DNA of 64,000 nucleotides from an uncultured Sphingomonas sp. Lineage in GTDB: Bacteria > Pseudomonadota > Alphaproteobacteria > Sphingomonadales > Sphingomonadaceae. Positions 53,703 through 62,834 of the stretch are shown here, in pieces; within the stretch, counting starts at the first letter, position 1; each line of letters starts with the position of its first letter. Location: NCBI GenBank assembly GCA_913775975.1, contig CAJYLQ010000022.1:1-64000 (forward strand), written 5' to 3'. The translations under genes were made by a program, and so were the position numbers. The notes beneath the pieces were generated by a model. The model was not told the origin of the DNA and ran no database searches. It saw only the letters and a program-made list of their open reading frames with translations.

Positions 53703-54962
53703 TTACTCCACCCAATCCTCGCGCAGCGTCCGCGAGCCCAGCCACATCAGCGCGCCGGCCAGCGCGTAGAGGATGAGGCCGGACACCATGGCGTAGCGCA
53801 GCGCCTCCGCCCCGAAGCGGCTGGTCATCGCATCCGACAGGGCGCCCAGCAGCAGCGTTCCCGCGCCGAGCCCAATGAGGTTGTTGATGAGGAGGAAGCT
53901 GGCGCTGGCCGTCGCGCGCATGTGCGCGGGCACCAGATGCTGCACGGCGGCGATCACCGGCGCCAGCCAGACATAGGCCAGCGCCTGCGGCACGATCAGC
54001 AGCGCGAAGACGAGCGCGCTGGAGGTGGACAGGAACCCCGCCGCGAACAGCGGCACCGCGATCCAGAAGCAGATGGCGGGCAGCCGCGCATAGTTGCGCC
54101 GGTCGCGCGCGCCCAGCCGGTCACCGACGATGCCGCCCAAGAGCACGCCGGGGATGCCGCCGATCAGCAACAGCACGCCGAGGAAGCGGCTGATCTCCGG
54201 CAGTTCCATCAGGAAGCTGCGCTTCATCAGCGAGGGCAGCCAGAAGCCGAGGCCATAGCCCATCATCGAACTGCACGCCGCGCCGAACGCGAGCAGCCAG
54301 AAGCTGCGCTTGCGGGCGAGGATGCCGAACACGCGCGCCATCGGCTCGGCCGGGGCGGCGGTGGCGGGGCGCGTGGGGCGTGCGGGCTCCCGCACGATCA
54401 GGCGGAACAGCGGCGCGATGACGATGCCCGCCAGCCCGACCACCAGGAACGCGGTGCGCCAGTCGATCGCGGAGGCGATCCAGCCGCCCAGCATCACCCC
54501 GGCGGCCGAGCCGATCGGGATGCCGAGCGAATAGATGCCCAGCGCCCGCGCGCGCTGCCCGGCGGGGAAATAGTCCGCGATCAGCGCATAGGACGGGGCG
54601 ACGCCGCCCGCCTCTCCCACGCCCACGCCCAGCCGGCACCAGAACAGCGACCAGAAGCCGGTGGCGAGGCCGCACAGCGCGGTGAAGCCGCTCCAGACGG
54701 CGAGGCTGATCGTGATGACCCAGCTGCGGCTGGTCCGGTCGGCCAGCCAGGCGAGCGGGATCGCCAGCGTCGAATAGAGGATCGCGAAGGCGAGGCCGCC
54801 CAGCGCGCCGAGCTGCGTATCGGTCAGCGCCAGATCCGCCTTGATCGCGGGCGCGAGGATGCCGAGGATCTGCCGATCGACGAAGTTGAACGTATAGACC
54901 AGCAGCAGCATCGCCAGCACGACGCCGCGATAGGCGCGGGATGGAGAGGTGGTGGTGGTCAT
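53703..54962 (-). CDS. MFS transporter (Spinster-like)
   Basis: 419 residues, 12 membrane helices. Typical N-terminal AMLLLVYTFNFVDRQILGILAPAIKADL and motif A-like segment PLAWLADRTSRSWVIT, then CRLGVGVGEAGGVAPSYALIADYFPAGQRARALGIYS, which is the alphaproteobacterial Spinster-type MFS pattern, used for lipids or organic acids. A substrate cannot be named. Convergent with astD across a family A doublet. Confidence 0.9.
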   Translation of the reverse strand: MTTTTSPSRAYRGVVLAMLLLVYTFNFVDRQILGILAPAIKADLALTDTQLGALGGLAFAILYSTLAIPLAWLADRTSRSWVITISLAVWSGFTALCGLATGFWSLFWCRLGVGVGEAGGVAPSYALIADYFPAGQRARALGIYSLGIPIGSAAGVMLGGWIASAIDWRTAFLVVGLAGIVIAPLFRLIVREPARPTRPATAAPAEPMARVFGILARKRSFWLLAFGAACSSMMGYGLGFWLPSLMKRSFLMELPEISRFLGVLLLIGGIPGVLLGGIVGDRLGARDRRNYARLPAICFWIAVPLFAAGFLSTSSALVFALLIVPQALAYVWLAPVIAAVQHLVPAHMRATASASFLLINNLIGLGAGTLLLGALSDAMTSRFGAEALRYAMVSGLILYALAGALMWLGSRTLREDWVE

Positions 54963-55116
54963 GCGGCGATCCTTACGCGGCGGCCGGCGGTCGGCAAGCT
55001 GTTCCCCGCCGCGGGTGACGGACTGCGGCGGGTGGCGGAAGCGGCCGCCGCGTGTCGCGGCGCCATCGGTCCGCTTTCCCGTGAGGGGAGAATTTGGGGC
55101 GACCGGTCATATCAAT

Positions 55117-55216
55117 CCCCCCTCTCCTTCAGGGGAGGGGTCGGGGGTGGGGCGCTTCCACGAACCGCGCCCCTGTGGTGAGGCCCCACCCCAACCCCTC
55201 CCCTGAAGGGAAGGGG
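55117..55216. repeat. Inverted pair of family A palindromes (doublet)
   Basis: Left CCCTCTCCTTCAGGGGAGGGG and right CCCCTCCCCTGAAGGGAAGGGG around spacer GTGGGGCGCTTCC...GTGAGGCCCCACC. Same architecture as 53523-53622, in the gap between the MFS start and TonB receptor stop (54963-55249), which contains no gene. Confidence 0.78.
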
Positions 55217-55249
55217 CTCGGCTTGGCGCTTCCCCGAAAGATACAACTC

Positions 55250-57511
55250 CTAGAACCGCACCTCGAACGTCGCGGTCGCGGTGCGGGGCGGGCCGTAATA
55301 GCCGATGATCGAATTGCCGAAGATGGCGCCCGGGAAGTTGTAGCCGCCGACGCGATAGCGCTTGTCGGTCAGGTTGCGCAGGTTCACCGCGACCCGGTAG
55401 CGCCCGTCGCCCGATACCCAGTTGGCGGACGTGTTGACCAGCGCATAGCCGTCCTGATCGAGCGCGGGGGTCGGGATTTCGAACAGCGTATAGTCGGACC
55501 GCAGGCTGACCTCCGGCGTCACCGACAGCGTGCCGCCGAGGAAGCCGGTGGAGGCGGTGAAGCTGGAATTGACGGTGAATTTCGGCGTGTTCTGGAACAC
55601 CCGGTTCGCCGCGACGTCCACCGGCGTCGTGCCGCCGCTGATGAAGGTCAGGAATTCCTTGTACTTGGCATGGGTGTAGCCGAACGAGGTCTGCACCGAG
55701 AACCAGCGCGCGGGCACGACGCGGGTTTCCAGCTCCAGGCCATAGATATCCGCCTTGCCCGCATTGTCGACGAAGCTGGCGATGCCGCCCGCGATATTGG
55801 GCACCTGCACCGTCACCTGCTGGTCGGTATAGCGCGAATAGAAACCGGCCAGGTTCACGAACAGCGTGCGATCGAGGAACGCGCCCTTCATGCCCAGTTC
55901 GGTGCTGGTGATCTTCTCCGGCGCATAGCCGTTGACCGTGGTGGGCGTGAACACCGCGTCGCCGCGCATGTCGAACCCGCCCGACTTGAAGCCCTTGCCC
56001 CATGAGGCATAGAAGTTGAGGTCCTGACGCGGCTCGTAGGACAGCGAGATGCGCGGCGTGAACTGATCGAACCCGCGCGAATTGGTGTAGTCGGTGCGGA
56101 TCAGCGCCGGCACGGCGGCCGCGTTGCCGAAGGCGGGGGAGCGGATGCCGGTATAGTTGCGGCGGAAGACGGTGCCGGTCTTGTCATCCTTCGTATAGCG
56201 CAGGCCGGCCGACAGTTTCAGCTTGTCGGTCAGCGCATAGGTGAAGTCGCCGAACGCGGCATAGCTCTTCGTCTTGACGCTGCCCGAGGTCAGCGTGGTG
56301 GTGTTGAGCAGGCCCAGCACCGTGTCGAACGCACCGGACGCGGTGGCGTTGAGGTAGTAGAGGCCGAACACGCCCTGCAGGCGCGGGCCCTCGTACAGCA
56401 GCTGCAATTCTTGCGTGAACTGGTCGTCGCGATAGCGCGCGGGCACGTCCAGCACCGGCAGCGCGGTATTGTCGAAGTCGATCAGCGTGTCGGTCGAGCC
56501 CTCGCGATAGGCGGTGATCGTCTTGAAGGTGACGGTGTCGGACAGGTGGAACTCGCCCGTGCCGGACACGCCCTGCGCCAGCACGCGATTGGCGTCGCCG
56601 ATGCCGGCACGCGTATCGTAGACGCTGGGCGTCGGCGCGTAGCGCGGATCGGTGCCGTTGCCGACCAGCCGGGTGCCGTGGCGCGGGTTGGACTTGTCGA
56701 GCGTGCGATCGCCGGCGATGCGGACGAAGATATCGTCGTTGGGCGACCATTCGGCGGACACGCGCGCGGCCAGCACGTCCTTGTCATACTGGTCGACGCC
56801 GGTGGTCAGGTTGCGGCCATAGCCATCGCGCTTGTAACGCGCGACCGCGCCGCCGATCGACAGGCTGTCGGTCAGCGGAATCGCAACCTGCCCGACCAGA
56901 TCGAGCTGGTTGTAGGCGCCATAGGAAACGCGGCCCATGCCGGTGAAGTCATGGCCCAGCCGCTTCGTGACATACTTGATCGCGCCGCCGATCGTATTGC
57001 GGCCATAGAGCGTGCCCTGCGGCCCGCGCAGCACCTCCACCCGCTCCACGTCGAAGATGTCGAGCACCGCGCCCTGCGGCCGGGCGACATAGACGTCGTC
57101 GATATACAGGCCGATGCCGGGCTCGAACCCCCAGAGCGGGTCCTGCTGGCCGACGCCGCGGCTGAAAGCGATCAGCGTCGAATTGCTGCCGCGCGCGATC
57201 TGCAGCGTCAGATTGGGCGTCTTGTCCTGCAGGGCGGTGATATCGACCGCGCCCTGCATCTCCAGCTGGTCGCCGGTGATCGCGGACATGGAGATCGGCA
57301 CGTCGATCAGCGATTCGGCGCGGCGGCGGGCGGTGACGACGATGTCGGCGGGGCTGGAGTCCTGTGCCTGCGCGGCGGCGGCGTTCTCCCCCGGTTGAAC
57401 GTCAGGCGTCGGTGCCGGATCGACCGACTGGGCGGCGACGGGCGCCGCGACCGCCAGCGCGGCAAGCCCCGCCCCCAGGTTCAACATCATGCGTAGCGAC
57501 GGATTGCCCAT
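55250..57511 (-). CDS. TonB-dependent outer-membrane receptor
   Basis: 753 residues from ATG 57511: GGGAGG lies six bases upstream, while an ATG at 57517 overlaps it. Signal peptide (AAPVAAQ), TonB box DIVVTARRR, plug domain (LQDKTPNLTLQIARGSNS, YIDDVYVARPQGAVLDIFDVERVEVLRGPQGTLYGRNTIGGAIKYVTKRL) and a 22-strand barrel to the terminal FEVRF. Uptake of a siderophore, vitamin or carbohydrate; the sphingomonad class with EIVVTA box covers many substrates. A TetR gene is divergent with a palindrome between, so expression is probably repressed by it. Confidence 0.94.
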   Translation of the reverse strand: MGNPSLRMMLNLGAGLAALAVAAPVAAQSVDPAPTPDVQPGENAAAAQAQDSSPADIVVTARRRAESLIDVPISMSAITGDQLEMQGAVDITALQDKTPNLTLQIARGSNSTLIAFSRGVGQQDPLWGFEPGIGLYIDDVYVARPQGAVLDIFDVERVEVLRGPQGTLYGRNTIGGAIKYVTKRLGHDFTGMGRVSYGAYNQLDLVGQVAIPLTDSLSIGGAVARYKRDGYGRNLTTGVDQYDKDVLAARVSAEWSPNDDIFVRIAGDRTLDKSNPRHGTRLVGNGTDPRYAPTPSVYDTRAGIGDANRVLAQGVSGTGEFHLSDTVTFKTITAYREGSTDTLIDFDNTALPVLDVPARYRDDQFTQELQLLYEGPRLQGVFGLYYLNATASGAFDTVLGLLNTTTLTSGSVKTKSYAAFGDFTYALTDKLKLSAGLRYTKDDKTGTVFRRNYTGIRSPAFGNAAAVPALIRTDYTNSRGFDQFTPRISLSYEPRQDLNFYASWGKGFKSGGFDMRGDAVFTPTTVNGYAPEKITSTELGMKGAFLDRTLFVNLAGFYSRYTDQQVTVQVPNIAGGIASFVDNAGKADIYGLELETRVVPARWFSVQTSFGYTHAKYKEFLTFISGGTTPVDVAANRVFQNTPKFTVNSSFTASTGFLGGTLSVTPEVSLRSDYTLFEIPTPALDQDGYALVNTSANWVSGDGRYRVAVNLRNLTDKRYRVGGYNFPGAIFGNSIIGYYGPPRTATATFEVRF

Positions 57512-57585
57512 CCTCATCCTCCCACTTTTGCGACCACCGGGTGCGGGCCTCGCCCCGGCTTGTGCGTCGTTGGGATCGGCTATAC

Positions 57586-57606
57586 TGAAACCTGAACCGG
57601 GTTTCA
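57586..57606. promoter_or_regulatory. Palindromic operator for TetR/TonB-receptor pair
   Basis: TGAAACC-N7-GGTTTCA is a perfect 7-bp inverted repeat in the 117-bp divergent region, adjacent to a TATACT -10-like box (57581-57586). It is a natural TetR site 23 bases before the tetR ATG and about 75 from the receptor start. Confidence 0.6.
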
Positions 57607-57628
57607 ACTTCGGATCGGAGAGGATCAG

Positions 57629-58300
57629 ATGGCGCAGCATGGCGGGGCCGATGCGACGTCGGTGGCGGGGCCTGCGGCGGAGGCGACGGCGATGCCCGCG
57701 AAGGAGCCGCGCACCGAGCGCGGCCGGCGCACGCGGCGCGCATTGCTGGATGCGGCGGCGGCGGAGTTCGGCGAGCGCGGCTTCCACGACGCCTCGATCA
57801 GCGGCATCACCGCGCGGGCCGGCGTGGCGCTGGGCAGTTTCTACACCTGGTTCGATTCGAAGGAGGCGCTGTTCCGCGCGCTCGTCGCCGACATGTCCGA
57901 GCAGGTGCGCGAGCGGGTCGCCCCGCACGTCCGCGCCGCGCCGGACGGGCTGGCGGCGGAACGCGCGGGCCTGTCCGCCTTCCTGACCTTCGTGCGCGAC
58001 CACAAGGAGATCTATCGCATCATCGACGAGGCGGAGTTCGTCGATCCCGCCAGCTTCCGCCGCCATTATGCGGGCACCGCCGAGCGCATCGTCGCCCGGC
58101 TGACCGCCGCCGCCACGCGCGGCGAGCTGCGCGCCGATCCCCGCCCCGATGCCGTGGAGGTGCAGGCATGGGCGATCATGGGAATGAACGTGTTCCTGGG
58201 CCTTCGCTATGGCGTGTGGAGCGAGGATGCCGACCTCGATGGCGTCACGAACGTCGCGGCCGACCTGCTGCGACGCGGGCTGGCCGGCGATCGGGACTGA
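57629..58300 (+). CDS. TetR-family transcriptional regulator
   Basis: 223 residues. After a 30-residue Ala/Pro-rich lead, the TetR helix-turn-helix: RGRRTRRALLDAAAAEFGERGFHDASISGITARAGVALGSFYTWFDSKEALF (about 31-80). The remaining helices form a ligand pocket. Ribosome site GGAGAGG precedes ATG 57629. Divergent from the TonB receptor with a palindrome between, so it most likely represses that receptor and itself until its ligand arrives. Confidence 0.92.
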   Translation: MAQHGGADATSVAGPAAEATAMPAKEPRTERGRRTRRALLDAAAAEFGERGFHDASISGITARAGVALGSFYTWFDSKEALFRALVADMSEQVRERVAPHVRAAPDGLAAERAGLSAFLTFVRDHKEIYRIIDEAEFVDPASFRRHYAGTAERIVARLTAAATRGELRADPRPDAVEVQAWAIMGMNVFLGLRYGVWSEDADLDGVTNVAADLLRRGLAGDRD

Positions 58301-58452
58301 CATCTGTTCGTGCCATTTTAGTCATATCGGATCATTCTTCCATCAAACTGTACCACGATGGGACGGATCGGTGCGGCTTTGGCTGAATACCACCTCGGCA
58401 GGCGAAAGGAACGGCGTACACATCGCGCCAATATTCTCTGGGGAGGGAACAC

Positions 58453-58713
58453 ATGGAGATCATCCGCAGCATCATCGCGTCATTGAACGACCGGCAGCGC
58501 GCCATATTGCGCCACGCCCACCCCCATGCCCGCTTCCCGGAACAGCGGGAGGGACGCGCCCGTCAGACGCTGGTGCAGCTGAACCTCGCTTATGATCGCG
58601 GCTTCGGCTTCCACACGCTGACCCCGTTGGGCCGCGACGTGCAGATGGTGCTGAACGGAGAGGTGCCGAACACCTTCCGCGAACCCGCCGAGTCACCGCG
58701 CGTCGCCGCCTGA
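58453..58713 (+). CDS. Small protein of unknown function (winged-helix-like)
   Basis: 86 residues. Strong ribosome site (GGGGAGGGAAC) just before ATG 58453. Helix-rich: IRSIIASLNDRQRAILRHAHPHARF and a strand-turn segment FHTLTPLGRDVQMVLNGE that resembles the wing of small winged-helix proteins, with no charged DNA-binding helix obvious. Not recognised. Monocistronic between tetR and a convergent TPR gene. Confidence 0.65.
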   Translation: MEIIRSIIASLNDRQRAILRHAHPHARFPEQREGRARQTLVQLNLAYDRGFGFHTLTPLGRDVQMVLNGEVPNTFREPAESPRVAA

Positions 58714-58888
58714 CGGCGACACCGGCGCCCGCCTACAGCAGTCCCCTGATCTACCGCGCGAAGCAGGACAGCGCAGCTATGTCCTCGTGTCCGTCTCGCC
58801 GATCCGCAGGGCCGGCCGCCCGCCGCCGCGACGATGGGTGCGGGTCAAGGTCGAAGCCGCTGCCGCTACGCAGCGCGACCGGCCCGCC

Positions 58889-59605
58889 TCATTGCCGCGC
58901 TGTCGCCTTCGCGCGCTGCTCCGCGATGTAGCGCAGTTCGCCCTGCGACTTGGCGTCGGCGGGATCGACCTTCAGCGCGGCCTCATACCGCTTCTGCGCC
59001 TCGTCCAGCTTGTGCTGCTCGACCAGCGCATAGCCCTGGCAGCGAAGCGCGGCGGTCTTCTGAAAGGTCTTCGCCTGGTCAGGCGCGAGATCCGCCGCCG
59101 CCTCCGCCTGGCCGCAGGTGGACAGCATCGCGTCCCAATCCCGCTCCCGGCCAAGAAGCTGCGCGTATTCCGTCAGATACTGGCCGTTCATGGGCGCGTG
59201 CGTGAGGAGTTCGCGATAGGTTTCCTTCGCCTCCGCCGCGCGGTTCAGATCGACCAGCGCAAACCCCTTCAGGAACAGCGCGGTGCAATAGTTCGGCCCG
59301 GCGATCACCGCGTTTGCCTTGTCCTTCGCCGCCATCCCGGCATAGAGGATCGCCTCCGTGGGAGACGCCCCGCAATAGACGCGGCGGGCATCGCCCTTCC
59401 GCTCCGCCGCGAACCGCGCGAGGGCGGGTTCAAGCGCATCGAGCGCCGCCTGGGGCTGTTTCGCGCGGATCAGCCCCACCGCCTTCTGCAACGCCGCCTC
59501 ACTCGCCGCCTCCGCGCCTTGCGTGGCGGCGGGCGATGCCCCCGGGGCGGGCGGCGCGGCGGCCTGCCCGGCCAGCAGCAATGCCGCGATCCAAGTCGTC
59601 ATCAT
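58889..59605 (-). CDS. Exported tetratricopeptide-repeat protein
   Basis: 238 residues from ATG 59605 (adjacent ATG 59602), with GGAGGGG upstream; a longer frame is unsupported. Signal peptide (MMTTWIAALLLAGQAAAPPA), a short helical linker, then about four TPR-like helical pairs (ALQKAVGLIRAKQPQAALDALEPAL; FLKGFALVDLNRAAEAKETYRELL; LVEQHKLDEAQKRYEAALKVDP). Contains several Cys (VYCGAS, YCTALF, LSTCGQ, LRCQGY), possibly disulfides in the periplasm. Likely a scaffold; partner unknown. Confidence 0.78.
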   Translation of the reverse strand: MMTTWIAALLLAGQAAAPPAPGASPAATQGAEAASEAALQKAVGLIRAKQPQAALDALEPALARFAAERKGDARRVYCGASPTEAILYAGMAAKDKANAVIAGPNYCTALFLKGFALVDLNRAAEAKETYRELLTHAPMNGQYLTEYAQLLGRERDWDAMLSTCGQAEAAADLAPDQAKTFQKTAALRCQGYALVEQHKLDEAQKRYEAALKVDPADAKSQGELRYIAEQRAKATARQ

Positions 59606-59672
59606 CCGAACCCCTCCCCCCAAAGCGTCCCGCCGATGGCCGCAGCACCGCGCGGCGGCCCCGGCCGTGCCC

Positions 59673-61475
59673 TTACTTCTTCGCCATCCAGTCGCGCAGC
59701 TTCTGCTCCAGCACGGGCATCGGCAGCGATCCGGTGTCGAGCACCTCTGCATGGAACGCGCGCGGATCGAACGCCGCGCCCTGTTTCGCCTCGGCCTCCG
59801 CCTTCAGCTTCAGGATGGTCAGCTGGCCGATCTTGTAGGCGAGCGCCTGACCGGGGATGGCGATATAGCGCTCCACCTCGGCGGTCGCATCGGTGCGGCC
59901 CATCGGCGAATTGTCGAGCATGTACTGGATCGCCTGATCGCGGGTCCAGCCCTTGGCATGGATGCCGGTGTCGACGACCAGCCGCATCGCGCGCAGCATC
60001 TCGTCAGACAGGCCGCCCATCCGCTGGTACGGGTCCGTCTCCATGCCCAGCGGCTTCCACAGCGTTTCGGCGTAGAGCGCCCAGCCCTCGACATAGGCGG
60101 TGTTGCCGCCGAACCGCATGAAGGCGGGCAGCGCCTGGTTTTCCTGCGCCAGACTGATCTGGAAGTGATGGCCCGGCACCGCTTCGTGCAGGTACAGCGT
60201 CTCCATCCCCCAGGTGTAGCGGGTCGGCAGGTCGTAGGTATTGTAATAGAAGATGCCCGGCCGCGATCCGTCCGGCGCGCCCTGCTGATACGATCCCGCC
60301 GCATCCGACTTCGCGCGATAATCGGGCACCGGCCGGATCTCGAGCGGAGTTTTGGGGATCAGCGAGAACTGCTCGCGGATGCGCGCGTCGATCCGCTTGC
60401 CGATCGCCTCGTACCCCAGCCGCAGGTCGTCCGCGCTCTTCGGCTGGAAGCGCGCGTCCGTGCGCAGATAGTCGAAGAACTGATGCAATGTGCCCTTGTA
60501 CCCGACCTTGGCCTGCTGCGCCTCCATCTCCCGCGTGATCCGCGCGACTTCGGACAGGCCGAGCTGGTGGACCGCCTCCGCCTTCAGCGGCAGCGTCGTG
60601 TTCGTCTCGATGTCATAGGCGTAGAGCGCCGCCCCCCCCGGCATCGCCGACAGGCCGACCGTGTCGCGCGCCTTCGGCAGATATTCCGTCTTCAGGAAAT
60701 TGCGGAACTTGACGTGCGCGGGAATGATGACGTCGCGTATCTGCGCGGCATATTCCGCCTTCAGCGCGGCCTGATCGGCGGCGGGCACGGTCGCCGGGAA
60801 CATCGTGACCGGGGCGTAGAAGACGGACCCCTCCACCCCCTGGTCGATCAGCGCGTCGAACTGCGCGATCATGTTGGTGACGACCAGCTTTGGCTGGACG
60901 ATCCCCTTCGCCATCCCCTCGCGCATCAGCGCGATCGCACGTGGATAGAGCGCGGCGTACCCCGCGTTCCGCTTCAGGTTGTTGCGATAGTCGGCGACCG
61001 TCTTGAACGGCGCGCCGCCCTTCCCGCTCGCGAAATCGGGGTAGAAGGTCTGGAAGCCGCCGAAATGGTTGAATGGCAGAAACCGCGTGACCGACAGGAT
61101 AGCAGGCGCATAGGCGCGCAGGTTGATCTCCGCCTGGTTGCGGAACACATCATAGGCGATGCGGTCGGTCGGCGTCAGCTTCGCCCGGTCGATCGCCTTC
61201 AGCGCGGCGAGATCGGTTTCCAGGTTGCGCTTGCCCAGCGCGATGCGCGCGTCGGTGAAATATTCGCCGAACTGGTCGGCATAGCGCATGTCGCCGCGCA
61301 GGATCGCGCTGATCGGATCGAGCTTCAGGTCGCGTTCGTCGCTGTCGTAGAACAGCCGCTTCAGCTTCGCGTCCTCCGGCCCGTCGCCTGGCAGCGGGGT
61401 CGGCGGCGGCAGCGCCTGACCCAGAGCGGGGGCGGCGGTCGCGAGGAGGAGCGTGGCAAGCAGGATACGGCGCAT
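59673..61475 (-). CDS. DUF885-family exported metallopeptidase-like protein
   Basis: 600 residues with signal peptide (MRRILLATLLLATAAPALG). The DUF885 zinc motif HEAVPGHHFQISLA and a downstream Glu in YVEGWALYAE are intact, giving an HExxxH-type metal site. The protein is all-helical otherwise. DUF885 proteins are widespread periplasmic/outer-face peptidases of uncertain substrate, probably oligopeptides. Monocistronic, separated by 67 bases from the TPR gene on the same strand. Confidence 0.9.
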   Translation of the reverse strand: MRRILLATLLLATAAPALGQALPPPTPLPGDGPEDAKLKRLFYDSDERDLKLDPISAILRGDMRYADQFGEYFTDARIALGKRNLETDLAALKAIDRAKLTPTDRIAYDVFRNQAEINLRAYAPAILSVTRFLPFNHFGGFQTFYPDFASGKGGAPFKTVADYRNNLKRNAGYAALYPRAIALMREGMAKGIVQPKLVVTNMIAQFDALIDQGVEGSVFYAPVTMFPATVPAADQAALKAEYAAQIRDVIIPAHVKFRNFLKTEYLPKARDTVGLSAMPGGAALYAYDIETNTTLPLKAEAVHQLGLSEVARITREMEAQQAKVGYKGTLHQFFDYLRTDARFQPKSADDLRLGYEAIGKRIDARIREQFSLIPKTPLEIRPVPDYRAKSDAAGSYQQGAPDGSRPGIFYYNTYDLPTRYTWGMETLYLHEAVPGHHFQISLAQENQALPAFMRFGGNTAYVEGWALYAETLWKPLGMETDPYQRMGGLSDEMLRAMRLVVDTGIHAKGWTRDQAIQYMLDNSPMGRTDATAEVERYIAIPGQALAYKIGQLTILKLKAEAEAKQGAAFDPRAFHAEVLDTGSLPMPVLEQKLRDWMAKK

Positions 61476-61602
61476 GGAAACCTGGCTGGAAAGGGATGAT
61501 CGACCATGCCTATCGCGAACGCCGGGGACGCGAAAGCAGTACTAGCGCGCGGGCAAGCAGATTTGCCTGTTGCACCCGAACGGCAGCGTCCATCTGCCAG
61601 CC

Positions 61603-62394
61603 ATGGCGACGTTACTCGATCCCACGGAGCGCGGCCGGGTCATCCTGGTCGGCGCAGGTCCCGGCGACCCCGGTCTACTCACGGTGCGTGCGGTGGAGGC
61701 GCTGCGCTGTGCCGATATCGTCGTGCATGATGGGCTGATCGACAGCCGCGTGCTGGATATCGCGCCCGCGACGGCGCAGCGCATCTCGGTCGCGAAGAGC
61801 CGGTCGAAGCACACGCTGCCGCAGGAGGCGATCAACGCGCTGATCGTCGCGCATGTCCGCACCGGCGCGCGCGTCGTGCGGCTGAAGGGCGGCGATCCCT
61901 TCATCTTCGGGCGCGGCGGCGAGGAGGTGGAGGCGGTGCGCGCCGCCGGCTTGCCGGTGGAGGTCATTCCCGGCGTGTCGGCGGCGCTCGGCTGCGCGGC
62001 GGAAGCGATGCTGCCGCTGACGCATCGCGACCACAGTTCGGCGGTGTCGTTCGTCGCGGGCCAGTGCAAGGGCCTGTCCGAACAGGACTGGTCGGGGCTG
62101 GCCGGGCAAGGCCGCACGCTCGTCATCTATATGGGCGTCGCGACCGCCGGCGACATCGCGGACAAGCTGATGGCGGATGGCGTCGCCCCCGACATGCCCG
62201 TCGCGGTGCTGGAAAAGGGTACGCTGGAGGGGCATCGCGCGTTGCGCACGCTGCTGGCGGACCTGGGCGCGATGGTGACGCGCGAGGGCGTGCAGAGCCC
62301 GGCCATCATCGTCGTGGGCGAAGTGGTGCTGCTGTCCGATGCCGAGGATCGGCTGGGCCGCTGGGCGCGCGTGGCGGAAGGAATGGCGGCGTGA
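61603..62394 (+). CDS. cobA: Uroporphyrinogen-III C-methyltransferase (SUMT)
   Basis: 263 residues from ATG 61603 (MATLLDPTERGR); a TTG at 61570 would add eleven residues. SAM-dependent tetrapyrrole methylase: VGAGPGDPGLLT, VVRLKGGDPFIFGRGGEE, EVIPGVSAA, LVIYMG. It makes precorrin-2 for sirohaem, needed by the sulfite reductase encoded just downstream. The stop overlaps the next start (GTGA). Confidence 0.94.
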   Translation: MATLLDPTERGRVILVGAGPGDPGLLTVRAVEALRCADIVVHDGLIDSRVLDIAPATAQRISVAKSRSKHTLPQEAINALIVAHVRTGARVVRLKGGDPFIFGRGGEEVEAVRAAGLPVEVIPGVSAALGCAAEAMLPLTHRDHSSAVSFVAGQCKGLSEQDWSGLAGQGRTLVIYMGVATAGDIADKLMADGVAPDMPVAVLEKGTLEGHRALRTLLADLGAMVTREGVQSPAIIVVGEVVLLSDAEDRLGRWARVAEGMAA

Positions 62395-62690
62395 AGATCC
62401 TGACGGGCAACGATCTGGCGACCGGCGACGTGACGTGGTGGACCGGCAGCGGCTGGTCGCGCCATATCGAGGAGGCGGCCGACGTCGGCGACCAGGGCGA
62501 GGCGATCGCCCGGGCGGAAGAAGGCGCGCGGCGCGTCAACGTTCCCTATGTGATCGAGGCTACGACGGGCCCCGATGGCGCCCCCCGCCCCGCGCACATC
62601 AAGGATCGCATCCGCGCGCTCGGCCCGACCGTTCGCCCGGACCTGACGCTGAAGCCCGCCGATCCGCAGGCCGGCAGCTGGGTGATATGA
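62391..62690 (+). CDS. DUF2849-family protein of the sulfite-reduction operon
   Basis: 99 residues from GTG 62391, which overlaps the cobA stop. Matches the DUF2849 pattern: a short sheet KILTGNDLATGDVTWWTGSGW followed by helix EAIARAEEGARRVN, PYVIEATTGPDGAPRPAHIKDRIRALGPTVRPDL. DUF2849 genes repeatedly sit between cobA/cysG and cysI in alphaproteobacteria, but their role is unknown, perhaps assembly or regulation of sulfite reductase. Next gene is 144 bases away across a repeat element. Confidence 0.88.
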   Translation: MKILTGNDLATGDVTWWTGSGWSRHIEEAADVGDQGEAIARAEEGARRVNVPYVIEATTGPDGAPRPAHIKDRIRALGPTVRPDLTLKPADPQAGSWVI

Positions 62691-62702
62691 CCGATGCCGA
62701 TC

Positions 62703-62822
62703 GATCCTCCCCTGTAAGGGGAGGTGGCGGCGCGAAGCGCTGACGGAGGGGTGTCGAGCCCTCCGACACGGCGATACTCCTCCACCAGCTTCGCTGGTCC
62801 CCCTCCCCTTCAGGGGAGGATC
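62703..62822. repeat. 120-bp element with 12-bp terminal inverted repeats
   Basis: GATCCTCCCCTG (62703-62714) is the exact inverse of 62811-62822. Each end can also form its own hairpin (CCTCCCC...GGGGAGG). The inner part reads GGTGGCGGCGCGAAGCGCTGACGG, a repeat type I recognise from alphaproteobacterial genomes. MITE- or BIME-like; inserted within the sulfur operon. Confidence 0.72.
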
Positions 62823-62834
62823 TAGGAAAGACGA

